Counted from the stretch's first letter, positions 17,224-26,859 are shown. The stretch: DNA of 64,000 bases from Nonomuraea glycinis (GCF_014646515.1 NZ_BMNK01000003.1:389430-453429), one strand, 5' to 3'. Translations and numbers: made by a program. The notes: generated by a model not told the origin, from the sequence alone.

Positions 17224-18152
17224 CCTTTGATGGATCCGGCGGTCAGGCCCGCCATGATGTGACGTTGGAAGATGAAGAAGACGATGATCGTCGGGACGCT
17301 CGCGACGACCAGGCCGCCCATGATGGCGTTCTGCGAGACCATGCCCGCGGTCTGCGACAGGCCGACGCTGAGCGTCATCTTGTCGCTGTCGGTCATGACC
17401 AGCAGCGGCCAGACGAAGTCCTTGAAGGAGGTGACGATGGTGAAGATGGACACCACGCCGAGGATCGGCCGGGAGATCGGCAGCACCACCGACCAGAGCA
17501 CCCGTAGCGGGCCGGCGCCGTCGATCTGCGCCGCCTCGATCAGCTCCCTGGGGATCGAGTCGAAGAAGCGCTTGAGCAGGAAGATGTTGAACCCGTTGGC
17601 CGCCGCGGGGAACCACAGCCCCCACGGATTGTTCAACAATCCCAGGTCCACCACCGTGACGTAGAGCGGGATCAGCACGACCATGGCCGGGATCATCAGG
17701 GTGGCCAGCATCGCGCCGAGGATGACGCCGCCGAACATCGGCCGCAGCCTCGACAGCGCGTACGCCGCCGACACGTCCACCGCCATGCAGAACAGCCACC
17801 CGCCGAAGGAGTAGTAGGCGGTGTTCCACAGCAGGGTGCCGAGGTCGAACAGGTCCCACGCCTCGACGTAGGAGTCCAGGGTGGGCTCGGCCGGGAAGAG
17901 GGTCGGCGGCATCTGGGCGATCTCCTCGCCCGTCTTCATGGCGCCGGTGATCATCCAGTAGAGCGGGAAGAGGAAGATCAGGGTGAAACTCACCACGATC
18001 GTGACCAGCACGGCCCAGTAGATCCGCCTGCCCCACCGGCTGTTGAGCTGGAGCGGGGAGATGATCGTACGGAACTGGGACTCGATCGGTCTGCCACGCC
18101 TTCGCCTGGCCCTGCCGCGCCGGGTGCCGGCCCGGGCGCCGACGGAGATCAT
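17220..18152 (-). CDS. Sugar ABC transporter permease (MalG type)
   Basis: 310 residues, six predicted helices, with a basic N-terminal extension (Arg-rich, residues 8-21). The cytoplasmic loop that contacts the ATPase is EAAQIDGAG. Overlaps by four bases at each end, with the MalF-type permease and the GH13 gene. With its partner it forms the channel for oligosaccharide import. No ATP-binding gene is present, so a shared MsiK-like ATPase elsewhere is expected. Confidence 0.92.
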   Translation of the reverse strand: MISVGARAGTRRGRARRRRGRPIESQFRTIISPLQLNSRWGRRIYWAVLVTIVVSFTLIFLFPLYWMITGAMKTGEEIAQMPPTLFPAEPTLDSYVEAWDLFDLGTLLWNTAYYSFGGWLFCMAVDVSAAYALSRLRPMFGGVILGAMLATLMIPAMVVLIPLYVTVVDLGLLNNPWGLWFPAAANGFNIFLLKRFFDSIPRELIEAAQIDGAGPLRVLWSVVLPISRPILGVVSIFTIVTSFKDFVWPLLVMTDSDKMTLSVGLSQTAGMVSQNAIMGGLVVASVPTIIVFFIFQRHIMAGLTAGSIKG

Positions 18153-19015
18153 GTCTTGTCCTCCCGGGTGAGCCGGAGCTGGAAGGCGGCGAAGGCGAGC
18201 AGCACGATCATGAGCATCATGCCGAGGGCGCCGGCGGAGCCGTAGTTCTGGTAGGTGAACGCGTACTGGAACAGCAGGTAGGCGACGGTGACGGTGGAGT
18301 TCTCCGGGCCGCCGCCGGTGAGCATGTACGGCTCGATGAAGACCTGCATGGTGGCGACGATCTGGAGCATCAGCATGAGGAGCAGGATGAGCCGGGTCTG
18401 CGGGATCGTGACGTGCCTGATCCGTTTCCAGATACCGGCCCCGTCCAGCTCGGCCGCCTCGTACAGCTCTGACGGGATGTTCTGCAGGGCGGCGAGGTAG
18501 ATGAGCGTGGCGCTGCCCATGTTCATCCAGGTCGAGACGATGACCAGGGAGATCAGGGCGGTGGTCGGGGAGTCGAGCCAGGCCAGGCCGGGCAGCTGGA
18601 AGAAGCCCAGAACCTGGTTGAACAGCCCGGGCCCCGGATCGAAGAACCACCTGAACAGCAGCACCGCGACGATCGGCGGCAGCATGACCGGCAGGTAGAC
18701 CACGAACCTGAGGTAGGCCCGGGCGTGGCGCAACTCGTTGAGCACGACGGCGACGACGAACGGCACGACGTAGCCGCAGGCCAGCGCGAGGAACGTGAAC
18801 TGCAGCGTGGCCAGCCAGGCGTCGGCGAAGGCCGGATCGCTGACGGCGTAGCTGAAGTTGTCCAGCCCCACCCAGGTGGGCGGGTCGATCAGGTTGGTCG
18901 ACTGGAAGCTCAGGATGAACTCCCTGGCCATCGGGTACCAGGCGAACACCGCGAAGCAGAGCAGCGCCGCGCACAGGAACCCGTAGGCCGTCAGATTGCG
19001 CCTCAGAACCGGCAT
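18149..19015 (-). CDS. Sugar ABC transporter permease (MalF type)
   Basis: 288 residues with six predicted helices and the EAAELDGAG ATPase-contact loop. Standard CUT1-family size for actinomycetes, without the large periplasmic loop of E. coli MalF. It begins five bases after the binding-protein stop and overlaps the next permease by ATGA. Confidence 0.92.
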   Translation of the reverse strand: MPVLRRNLTAYGFLCAALLCFAVFAWYPMAREFILSFQSTNLIDPPTWVGLDNFSYAVSDPAFADAWLATLQFTFLALACGYVVPFVVAVVLNELRHARAYLRFVVYLPVMLPPIVAVLLFRWFFDPGPGLFNQVLGFFQLPGLAWLDSPTTALISLVIVSTWMNMGSATLIYLAALQNIPSELYEAAELDGAGIWKRIRHVTIPQTRLILLLMLMLQIVATMQVFIEPYMLTGGGPENSTVTVAYLLFQYAFTYQNYGSAGALGMMLMIVLLAFAAFQLRLTREDKT

Positions 19016-19020
19016 ACAGG

Positions 19021-20364
19021 TCAGCCCTTGGCGGCCAGCACGGCGTTCGCCTTGGTCTCGGCGTCGGCGAGCAGCTTGTCGAGGTCGGCGTCCTTACGGC
19101 TGAGCACGCCCGACATGGCCACGTCGAGGATCGCGTAGAGCTCCTGGGCGTGCGGCGGCTCGGCCTTCGGCGGGATGGTGGCGGCGGCCTGGACGTACGG
19201 CTCGTAGTTCTCGACCGGGAGGGTGGCGTTGGTCTTGCGGTCGGCCTGGAGGGCCTTGCCGGTGGCCGAGTCGCCGTAGACGTCGTTGTCGGGCACGCCC
19301 ACGGGGTTGCCGATGGTCTTGCCGCGGGCGAAGTCGAAGCGGCCCTTGCCGACGGTGTTGAAGCGGAAGTCGATCCACTGCAGCCCGGCCTTGGCCTCGG
19401 CGGGCGTCGCCTTCGGGTTGACCATGAACGCCTCGCCGCCGCTGAGCGACGCCTTGGCCTCGGGGAAGCCGGTGATGCCGTAGTCGGCGACGTTGCCCTT
19501 GAACTTGTTGACCACGTCGGTGACCACGTCGGGGGCGCCGAGCATCATGCCGACCTTGCCGCTGCCCATCGCCATCATCAGCGACTCCCAGCCGACCAGG
19601 AGCTTGTTGCCCATGCTGTCGTCGGTCCAGCGCATGTCGTGCAGGGTCTGCAGGACGGCCTTGCCCTCGGGCGAGTTGAAGGCGGCCTGCTTGTTGTCGG
19701 GGGTCAGGATGTTGCCGCCGCGGCCGTAGATGGCCTGGGTGAAGTGCCAGCCGCCGGTGTTGCCGCCGGAGTACTCGCCGTAGCCGACATGGCCGGAGCC
19801 GAGCCCGGCGATCTTCTTGGCGGCCTCACGGACCTCGGCCCAGGTCGTGGGGGGCGTGTTCGGGTCGAGGCCGGCGTCGGTGAAGAGCTTGCGGTTGTAG
19901 ACCAGGCCGACGCCGTAGTGCACGTTGGGCACGCCGTAGGTCTTGCCGTCCTTGGTGACCAGCTCGCGCACGTCGGTGCGCAGGTCGTTCCAGTTCTTGA
20001 TCTCGCTGGTGTACGCCGAGATGTCCAGGGCCTGGCTCTTGCCGATCACGTCGTCGTAGTTGGTGACGGGCACCACGAAGACGGTCTCCATCTGGCCGCC
20101 GGCCAGCTTCGGCCCGAACGTCTTGGGATCGAAGCACGGCTGCTGGTCGGTGCTCTTCACGGTCACGCCGGGGTGCGCCTTCATGAAGGTGGCCACGTCG
20201 TCGTCCCACGCCTGGCGCTCCTTGGGCGCCGACTTGGCGGGCTGACAGGCGACCGTGATCGTCACCTGCTCGGCGGCACCGGCCGTGGGCGTGGCCGGCT
20301 CGCCCGACCCACAGGCGGACAGGCCGAGCGCGGTGACGACTAAGAGTCCGGTGGCTCTCTTCAT
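19021..20364 (-). CDS. Sugar ABC transporter substrate-binding lipoprotein
   Basis: 447 residues. Lipobox LSAC with lipidated Cys18, then a CUT1 oligosaccharide-binding fold (family 1). The start is the ATG at 20364 that begins the signal peptide; an earlier in-frame start adds only a charged stretch. It captures the sugar outside the membrane for the two permeases. First gene of the operon, preceded by a repeated GCAAGAT element and the LacI gene. Confidence 0.92.
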   Translation of the reverse strand: MKRATGLLVVTALGLSACGSGEPATPTAGAAEQVTITVACQPAKSAPKERQAWDDDVATFMKAHPGVTVKSTDQQPCFDPKTFGPKLAGGQMETVFVVPVTNYDDVIGKSQALDISAYTSEIKNWNDLRTDVRELVTKDGKTYGVPNVHYGVGLVYNRKLFTDAGLDPNTPPTTWAEVREAAKKIAGLGSGHVGYGEYSGGNTGGWHFTQAIYGRGGNILTPDNKQAAFNSPEGKAVLQTLHDMRWTDDSMGNKLLVGWESLMMAMGSGKVGMMLGAPDVVTDVVNKFKGNVADYGITGFPEAKASLSGGEAFMVNPKATPAEAKAGLQWIDFRFNTVGKGRFDFARGKTIGNPVGVPDNDVYGDSATGKALQADRKTNATLPVENYEPYVQAAATIPPKAEPPHAQELYAILDVAMSGVLSRKDADLDKLLADAETKANAVLAAKG

Positions 20365-20420
20365 TGATCTGGCCCTTCTGATGCGAGGTGCCCACACCAT
20401 AGGATCGCCAACGAGAGTCC

Positions 20421-20448
20421 GCAAGATTTCGACGGCCTATTGCAAGAT
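20421..20448 (-). promoter_or_regulatory. Repeated GCAAGAT element before the binding-protein gene
   Basis: GCAAGAT at 20421-20427 and 20442-20448, exactly 21 bases apart (two helical turns), in the short gap between the LacI gene stop and the binding-protein start. It may be a regulator site for the transport operon. It does not match the LacI palindrome at 21484. Confidence 0.35.
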
Positions 20449-20458
20449 AACGACTGAG

Positions 20459-21451
20459 TTACGAAGCCCGAACCCTCGCCGTGGAGGCCCGTACGACCAG
20501 CTCCGGCTCGAAGAGCAACTCGTCCGCCGACACCACGGCCTTGTCGATCTGGGCCACCAGCAGGTCGACCGCGGCCCGGCCCATCGCGTCGATCGGCTGG
20601 CGGACCGTGGTCAGCGGCGGGTCGGTGCAGTTCATCAGGGCGGAGTCGTCGAAGCCGATCACCGACACGTCGCCGGGCACGGTCAGCCCCGCGCGCCGGG
20701 TGGCCCGGACCGTGCCGAGCGCGAGCAGGTCGCTGGCGCAGATCACCGCGGTCACGCCACGCCTGACCAGCCGGGTCGCCGCGGCGTGCCCGCCTTCGAG
20801 CGCGAACATGGTGTGCTCGACCAGCTCGGGGTCACCGCCCTCGGCCAGGAAGGTCTCCAGCTTGCGCCGGGACGGGATGTGGTCCTTGGGCCCCAGCACC
20901 ATGCCGACGCGCTCGTGGCCCAGCGCCCGGAGGTGGCCCAGCGCCATCTCGGCGGCCACCACGTCGTCGCACGACACCTGCGGGAACTCCAGGCGCTCCA
21001 CGGCGGCGTTGACCAGCACCGTCGGCAGCTTGCGCTCGTGCAGCAGCTCGTAGTGCCCGTGCGCGGCGTCGGCCTGGGCGTACAGGCCGCCGGCGAAGAC
21101 CACGCCGCTGACCTGCTGCTGCAGCAGCAGGTCGACGTAGTCGGCCTCGGACACGCCACCGACGGTTCTGGTGCACAGCACGGAGGTGAACCCCTGCTGG
21201 GCCAGGGCGCCGCCGACCACCTCGGCGAAGGCGGGGAAGATCGGGTTCTGCAGCTCGGGCAGGACCAGGCCGACCAGGCGGGCGCGGTCGCCGCGCAGCT
21301 GGGTGGGGCGCTCGTAGCCGAGCACGTCGAGCGCCGTCAGCACGGCCTCGCGGGTGGCGTCGGACACCCCCGGCTTGGCGTTGAGCACGCGGCTCACGGT
21401 CGCCTCGCTCACCCCGACCTTCTTGGCCACGTCTGCGAGTCGTCGCGTCAT
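20459..21451 (-). CDS. LacI-family regulator of the alpha-glucan locus
   Basis: 330 residues. N-terminal helix-turn-helix: LADVAKKVGVSEATVSRVLN, followed by the hinge and a periplasmic-binding-type sensor domain (FDDSALMNCTDPPLTTVRQP near the end). It lies between the transporter operon and the divergent GH87 gene and probably represses both until an oligosaccharide binds. ATG at 21451; a candidate operator is 33 bases upstream. Confidence 0.92.
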   Translation of the reverse strand: MTRRLADVAKKVGVSEATVSRVLNAKPGVSDATREAVLTALDVLGYERPTQLRGDRARLVGLVLPELQNPIFPAFAEVVGGALAQQGFTSVLCTRTVGGVSEADYVDLLLQQQVSGVVFAGGLYAQADAAHGHYELLHERKLPTVLVNAAVERLEFPQVSCDDVVAAEMALGHLRALGHERVGMVLGPKDHIPSRRKLETFLAEGGDPELVEHTMFALEGGHAAATRLVRRGVTAVICASDLLALGTVRATRRAGLTVPGDVSVIGFDDSALMNCTDPPLTTVRQPIDAMGRAAVDLLVAQIDKAVVSADELLFEPELVVRASTARVRAS

Positions 21452-21483
21452 GCGCAAACTATACGACAGAATACGCAAACACT

Positions 21484-21497
21484 TGCAACCGCTTACG
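21484..21497. promoter_or_regulatory. LacI-type operator
   Basis: TGCAACCGCTTACG fits the LacI-family consensus TGNAANCGNTTNCA in all defined positions but the last, with the central CG dyad. Located between the divergent regulator and glucanase genes. Likely site of the adjacent LacI protein. Confidence 0.55.
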
Positions 21498-21692
21498 TTG
21501 AATCGACGGCTCGCCTTGCACGAGGCGGGAGGCGTACACCTTGGACTGCCACCCACCTTGACCAGGGACAGAGACAGCCAGGCCATTGCCACAGTCAGTC
21601 AATTGTTTGCGCAATCCCGTCGAAATATTGCTGAGGTCTGCTGGACATCTTATGGTGCGCCCAACCGCACTTCTTCCGAAGGGCCACCCCCC

Positions 21693-24600
21693 ATGAGAGC
21701 ACTCTTAGCCGCCCTCACCCTGGTCATCTCCGTCCTCGTCGCCCCGCTCCCGGCGGCGGCGGCCGACACCAATCTCGCGGCGGGCCGGACCGCCATCGCC
21801 AGCGGCCACACCGACGTCTACCGGGCCGCCAACGTCACCGACGGCGACCAGGCCACCTACTGGGAGTCTCCTAACAACGCCTTCCCCCAATGGGTCCAGG
21901 TCGACCTGGGCGCCACCGCCACCGTCAACGGCCTCACCCTCGAACTGCCCGCCGGCTGGCCCAGCAGGACGCAGACGCTGACCGTCGAGGGCAGCGCCGA
22001 CGGCGCGAGCTTCACCACCATCAAGGCGTCGGCCACCTACACCTTCGCCCCCACCGCCACCGTCGCCGTCAGCACGAGCACCCGCTACGTCCGGCTGCGC
22101 TTCACCGCCAACACCGGCTGGCCCGCCGGCCAGCTCTCCGAGTTCGAGGTGTACGGCGAGCGCGGCACGAATCCAGAACCGGGGGCGAACCTGGCGATCG
22201 GCAAGCAGATCGACGCCTCCTCGCACACCCACACCTACGTGGCGGCCCACGCCAACGACAACGACCTGGACACCTACTGGGAAGGCGCCGCCTACCCGAA
22301 CACGCTGACCGTCAAGCTGGGCGCCAACGCCGACCTCACCTCGGTGGTGCTCAAGCTGAACCCGGCCCCCATCTGGGGCAGGCGCACCCAGACCATCCAG
22401 GTGCTCGGCCGTGAGCAGAGCGGACGCGACTTCGACGTCCTCGTCCCGCAGGCCACGTACACCTTCGACCCCGCCGCCGGGAACGCCGTGACCATCCCGG
22501 TCACCGCCACGGCCGCCGACGTGCGGCTGCGGATCACCGCCAACTCCGGCGCGCCGGGCGGGCAGGTGGCCGAGTTCCAGATCTTCGGCGAACCGGCGGA
22601 CAACCCGGACCTGACCGTCACCGGACTGACCTCGGCCCCGGCCGCACCGACCGAGACCGACGCGATCGAGCTGTCGGCCACGGTCAGGAACACCGGCACC
22701 GCCGCCTCGGCCGCCACCTCCGTCGCCTTCTACCTGGGCGACGACAAGGCCGGCAGCGCGAACGTCGGCGCACTGGCCCCCGGCGCCTCGGCCACCGTCT
22801 CCGCCGGCATCGGCACCCAGGACGCCGCCAGCTACGCGATCAGCGCCAAGGTCGACGAGGACGGGGACGTCTTCGAGCGGGACGAGACCAACAACACCGC
22901 CACCGGCACCCTGACCGTGCGGCCGGTCGACACCGCCGACCTGGTCGCCGCCCCGGTGGCCTGGACCCCGAGCAATCCCGCCCGCGGCGACACCGTGACC
23001 TTCTCGGTGGCCGTCAAGAACCAGGGCACCCGGGCCAGCGGCGGCGGCTCCCACGGCATCACGCTCACCGTGACGAACCCGGCCGGCGACGTCGTACGGA
23101 CCCTCACCGGGTCCACCAGCGGCGTGCTCGCCCCCGGCGCCACCAGCGCCCCGGTCAACCTCGGCACCTGGACCGCCGCCGACGGCCGGCACACGGTCAA
23201 GGTCGTGCTCGCCGCCGACCCGGAGGAACTGCCGGTCAAACGGGACAACAACACCAGCACGCATCCCCTCTTCGTCGGCCGCGGCGCCAGCATGCCGTAC
23301 GACATGTACGAGGCCGAGGACGCCGCGGTCGGCGGCGGCGCCACCCGTGTCGGCCCGAACCGGACCATCGGCGACCTGGCGGGCGAGGCGTCCGGGCGGC
23401 GCGCGGTGACGCTCGGCGGCACCGGCTCCTACGTCGAGTTCACCACCCGCGCCAGCACGAACACGCTGGTCACCAGGTTCTCCATGCCGGACGCGCCGGG
23501 CGGCGGCGGCATCGACTCCACCCTGAACGTCTACGTCAACGGCGCCTTCCACAAGGCCATCGCCCTGACCTCGCGCCACGCCTGGCTGTACGGCCCGGAG
23601 GCGGAGCCGAACAACAACCCCTCCTCCGGCCCGGCCCGGCACATCTACGACGAGGCCAACGTCATGCTGAACGCCACCGTCCCGGCGGGCAGCAGGATCA
23701 GGCTGCAGAAGGACGCGGCCAACACCTCCACCTACACGATCGACTTCGTCAACTTCGAGCAGGTCGCGCCGCTGGCCAACCCGGACCCGGCCCGTTATGC
23801 CGTACCGGCCGGATTCACCCACCAGGACGTGCAGAACGCGCTCGACCGGGCCCGGCAGGACAGCGCGCTCACCGGCGTCTACCTGCCCCCGGGCGACTAC
23901 CAGACGGCGAACAAGTTCCAGGTGTACGGCAAGGCCGTCAAGGTCGTCGGCGCCGGGCCGTGGTACACCCGCTTCCACGCGCCGGCCGGGCAGACCAACA
24001 CCGACCTCGGGTTCCGGGCGGACGCGACGGCCAACGGCTCGACGTTCGCGAGCTTCGCCTACTTCGGCAACTACACCGCGCGCATCGACGGGCCGGGCAA
24101 GGTGTTCGACCTCAGCAACGTGTCGAACATCACGATCGAGGACCTCTGGGTGGAGCATCAGGTCTGCATGTACTGGGGCACCAACACCGACAACATGGTC
24201 ATCAGGAACTCGCGGATCCGGAACGTCTTCGCCGACGGGCTCAACCTCACCAACGGCAGCACCGGCAACCGGATCGCCGACATCGAGACCAGGTCGACCG
24301 GTGACGACAGCTTCGCGCTGTTCTCCGCCACCGACAACAACCAGGGCGAGCAGCACGGCAACGTCTTCGAGAACCTCACCTCGCTGCTCACCTGGCGGGC
24401 CGCGGGCGTGGCCGTCTACGGCGGCTACGACAACGTCTTCAGGAACATCTACGTCGCCGACACGCTGGTCTACTCCGGCATCACGATCAGCTCGCTGGAC
24501 TTCGGGTACCCGATGCACGGCTTCGGCGCCAGCCCGCCCACCCGGTTCGAGAACATCTCCCTCGTCAGGGCCGGCGGGCACTTCTGGGGCGCGCAGACCT

Positions 24601-24956
24601 TCCCCGCCCTGTGGGTGTTCTCGTCGTCGAAGGTGTTCCAGGGCATCCGGATCAACGGCCTGGACATCGTGGACCCGACGTACTCGGGGATCATGTTCCA
24701 GACGGGCTACGACCGCAACGGGCAGCCGCTGAACCCGGTGACGGACACCGTCTTCGACAACGTCTCCATCAGCGGGGCGCGCAAGAGCGGTGACGTCTTC
24801 GACGCCAAGTCCGGCTTCGGCATCTGGGTCAACGAGATGCCCGAGACCGGCCAGGGCCCGGCCATCGGCTCGGCCACCTTCACCGGCCTGAGGTTCGCCG
24901 ACAACGCGCGGAACATCAAGAACACGACGTCGACCTTCACCCTCACCGTCAACTAG
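21693..24956 (+). CDS. Secreted GH87-type alpha-1,3-glucanase (mycodextranase family)
   Basis: 1087 residues, exported. Signal peptide (about 1-24, APLPAAAA). Two F5/8-type C (discoidin) carbohydrate-binding domains (about 25-170 and 171-305), two CARDB-like domains (about 310-530), a CBM6/35-like domain starting YEAEDA (about 535-690), then a right-handed beta-helix. Catalytic aspartates are probably Asp848 (FADGLN) and Asp871-Asp872 (GDDS). This 23/24-residue spacing equals the triad I recall for Bacillus Agl-KA (1067, 1090, 1091). It would cut alpha-1,3-glucan, as in fungal cell walls or dental-type glucans, into nigero-oligosaccharides. The LacI regulator and importer are divergent. Its stop overlaps that of the convergent kinase gene (shared CTAG). 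Confidence 0.82.
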   Translation: MRALLAALTLVISVLVAPLPAAAADTNLAAGRTAIASGHTDVYRAANVTDGDQATYWESPNNAFPQWVQVDLGATATVNGLTLELPAGWPSRTQTLTVEGSADGASFTTIKASATYTFAPTATVAVSTSTRYVRLRFTANTGWPAGQLSEFEVYGERGTNPEPGANLAIGKQIDASSHTHTYVAAHANDNDLDTYWEGAAYPNTLTVKLGANADLTSVVLKLNPAPIWGRRTQTIQVLGREQSGRDFDVLVPQATYTFDPAAGNAVTIPVTATAADVRLRITANSGAPGGQVAEFQIFGEPADNPDLTVTGLTSAPAAPTETDAIELSATVRNTGTAASAATSVAFYLGDDKAGSANVGALAPGASATVSAGIGTQDAASYAISAKVDEDGDVFERDETNNTATGTLTVRPVDTADLVAAPVAWTPSNPARGDTVTFSVAVKNQGTRASGGGSHGITLTVTNPAGDVVRTLTGSTSGVLAPGATSAPVNLGTWTAADGRHTVKVVLAADPEELPVKRDNNTSTHPLFVGRGASMPYDMYEAEDAAVGGGATRVGPNRTIGDLAGEASGRRAVTLGGTGSYVEFTTRASTNTLVTRFSMPDAPGGGGIDSTLNVYVNGAFHKAIALTSRHAWLYGPEAEPNNNPSSGPARHIYDEANVMLNATVPAGSRIRLQKDAANTSTYTIDFVNFEQVAPLANPDPARYAVPAGFTHQDVQNALDRARQDSALTGVYLPPGDYQTANKFQVYGKAVKVVGAGPWYTRFHAPAGQTNTDLGFRADATANGSTFASFAYFGNYTARIDGPGKVFDLSNVSNITIEDLWVEHQVCMYWGTNTDNMVIRNSRIRNVFADGLNLTNGSTGNRIADIETRSTGDDSFALFSATDNNQGEQHGNVFENLTSLLTWRAAGVAVYGGYDNVFRNIYVADTLVYSGITISSLDFGYPMHGFGASPPTRFENISLVRAGGHFWGAQTFPALWVFSSSKVFQGIRINGLDIVDPTYSGIMFQTGYDRNGQPLNPVTDTVFDNVSISGARKSGDVFDAKSGFGIWVNEMPETGQGPAIGSATFTGLRFADNARNIKNTTSTFTLTVN

Positions 24957-25825
24957 AGCTCGGCCCTGGTGGGCAGCCCCTGCCAGTCGCTCGCGCTGGT
25001 CACCGCGGCGGCGCTCAGCAGCGTCCCGCGGTGCAGGCGCTCGGGCGGGGTCAGCCCGTCCAGGGCCGCGCTGATGTATCCGGCCACGAACGCCTCCGCC
25101 GAGCCGGAGGTGTCCACCACCGGCACCTGCGGGCCCGGCGCGTCGTAGCGCATGCGGTCCGACCGTACGCTCGCGCCCTTCGCGCCGCGGTCCACCACGA
25201 CCTCGCGCTCGGGCGTGAGCGCGGGCTTGACCAGGTCCAGCTCGTCCTGATGAACGAAGAGCAGATGGGAGTCACAGGCCAGCTCGGTCAGCGCGTCCTC
25301 CGCCTCGCGCACCGAGGCCCACAGCTCGGGGCGGTAGTCGACGGCGAAGGAGATCATCACCTCGGCGTTCCTGGCCGCGCTCACCGCCGCGCGCACCGCC
25401 TCCAGCGCGTCCCGGCCCAGCGCCGCCGTGACCCCGGAGACGTGCAGCATCTTCGACGCCCCGATCCGGTCGATCGGCACGTTCCCGGGCGTCAGCCCCG
25501 ACCCGGCCGAGCCGGCCCGGAAATGGGTGACGTGCGGGCTCAGACCCACCCGGGTGTCACGCAGCAGCAGGCCGGTCCGGCCACCCTGCGTCACCCGCAC
25601 GTCGGCGGCGTCAACGCCCTCGCCCCGCAGCACCGTCAGCACCCGGGCGCCCAGCTCGTCGGCACCCACTTTGCCCAGGTAGGCGCAGCTGTGGCCGAGC
25701 CTGGCCAAGGCGACGGCGAGGGTGAACTCGGGCCCGCAGACATCGAGCCGCGCCTCGTGCTCGTGCCGGACCCGGCCGCTGGACACGACACCCAGTGCCT
25801 CGCCCAGCGTGTAAACGTCGATCAT
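24953..25825 (-). CDS. PfkB-family sugar kinase with altered catalytic motif
   Basis: 290 residues, resembling 2-keto-3-deoxygluconate kinase-like ribokinases. The C-terminal signature normally DTTGAGDAF reads DTSGSAEAF: the catalytic base Asp is Glu244. Other usual marks are also changed: GPEFTLAVALARLG lacks the Asn of GG..N.A, and FAVDYRPELW replaces FDPNxRxxLW. The fold seems intact, so this could be a weakened kinase, a pseudokinase or a sugar sensor. ATG at 25825 chosen over GTG 25831. Converges on the glucanase gene with four shared bases and no terminator. Confidence 0.8.
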   Translation of the reverse strand: MIDVYTLGEALGVVSSGRVRHEHEARLDVCGPEFTLAVALARLGHSCAYLGKVGADELGARVLTVLRGEGVDAADVRVTQGGRTGLLLRDTRVGLSPHVTHFRAGSAGSGLTPGNVPIDRIGASKMLHVSGVTAALGRDALEAVRAAVSAARNAEVMISFAVDYRPELWASVREAEDALTELACDSHLLFVHQDELDLVKPALTPEREVVVDRGAKGASVRSDRMRYDAPGPQVPVVDTSGSAEAFVAGYISAALDGLTPPERLHRGTLLSAAAVTSASDWQGLPTRAEL

Positions 25826-26015
25826 GAGCACAGACTGTAGTCGGTGAAGGTCACGTCAAAATTTTTTCCTGGCGACAGTGCAGGTGACGGCTGTGATCAG
25901 ATTTTTCCCGCAACTTTAGACAACCTTTTCCCCATACTGTGGCTCTAAGTAGTAGAGGAAGTTGGCCGTCCCGGGCCGACTTCAAAGCAATACGGGGAGA
26001 GGAATCAGCACCCTC

Positions 26016-26762
26016 ATGCGTAAGCTCGCTGTAGGAATCATCTCCGCCCTGGCCGGCGGAACCATGTTGATGTCCGGTGGCGTCGCCACCGCCAGCACCA
26101 CGACCAAGGCCGCCCCTGAGGTCGAGATCGTCGACATCTCACCGAACCCGGTGGTGGTCAAGTGGGGCGGCGAGACGACCGCCAGCTTCAAGGTCAACGC
26201 GTCCTCGGACGTCGAGAAGGTCGAGCTCAGCGTCGAGCCGCTCACCCGCGGCCCGCGGGCGCTCGCGGCCAAGGACGTCAAGCCGCTGGAGGACTGGCGC
26301 TTCTCGGTGCCGTTCGACTCCCGCGACTACGAGGGCAAGTGGCGCGCCACCGCCGTGGCCTTCGACAAGGACGGCAAGCGCGTCGCCGCAGACACGTCGT
26401 TCTTCGCCGTGGACATCGAGAAGCGCCGGACGAAGGCCGCCACGCGGATCATCGGCTTCGAGGCCTCGCCGTCCAGGGTCTTCAAGGGCCGGTCCGTCTA
26501 CCTCTCCGGCCGCCTGCTGGTCAAGGACGGCAGGGGCTGGGACACCGTTCGCAACGCGGAGGTCTCCCTCTTCTACCGTGCGAACGGCTCCAGCGGCTGG
26601 AAGTGGGTCGACTCCGACCGTACCGACCGTCGTGGCAAGTTCGACACCAGGACCCGTCCCTTCAAGAGCGGCAGCTACAAGGCCGTCTACAAGGGCAGCT
26701 TCAGGACCGAAGGCACGTCCAGCGACAGCGAGTACGTGCGCGTCATCCGGTTCCGCCGCTAG
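26016..26762 (+). CDS. Secreted protein with Ig-like domains, unknown function
   Basis: 248 residues. Signal peptide (about 1-27, ending near VATAS). Two beta-rich segments follow: one beginning VEIVDISPNPVVVK (about 34-130) and one beginning IGFEASPSRVFKG (about 150-248), the second like actinobacterial calcium-binding or Ig-like modules. Many lysines and arginines. It stands alone, has its own strong hairpin terminator, and its upstream region is AT-rich. Cell-surface role likely but not defined. Confidence 0.7.
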   Translation: MRKLAVGIISALAGGTMLMSGGVATASTTTKAAPEVEIVDISPNPVVVKWGGETTASFKVNASSDVEKVELSVEPLTRGPRALAAKDVKPLEDWRFSVPFDSRDYEGKWRATAVAFDKDGKRVAADTSFFAVDIEKRRTKAATRIIGFEASPSRVFKGRSVYLSGRLLVKDGRGWDTVRNAEVSLFYRANGSSGWKWVDSDRTDRRGKFDTRTRPFKSGSYKAVYKGSFRTEGTSSDSEYVRVIRFRR

Positions 26763-26777
26763 TCAACTCTGAGTGAG

Positions 26778-26800
26778 GGCCCGGCCGTCTCGGCCGGGCC
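26778..26800 (+). terminator. Terminator of the secreted-protein gene
   Basis: GGCCCGGCCG, loop TCT, CGGCCGGGCC, then TTCG: a perfect 10-bp stem 15 bases after the stop. Confidence 0.75.
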
Positions 26801-26859
26801 TTCGCCATGTACGGGGGCTCATCGGTGAGAGGCGGCCCCTCGGGGGTAGCGACGCACGT

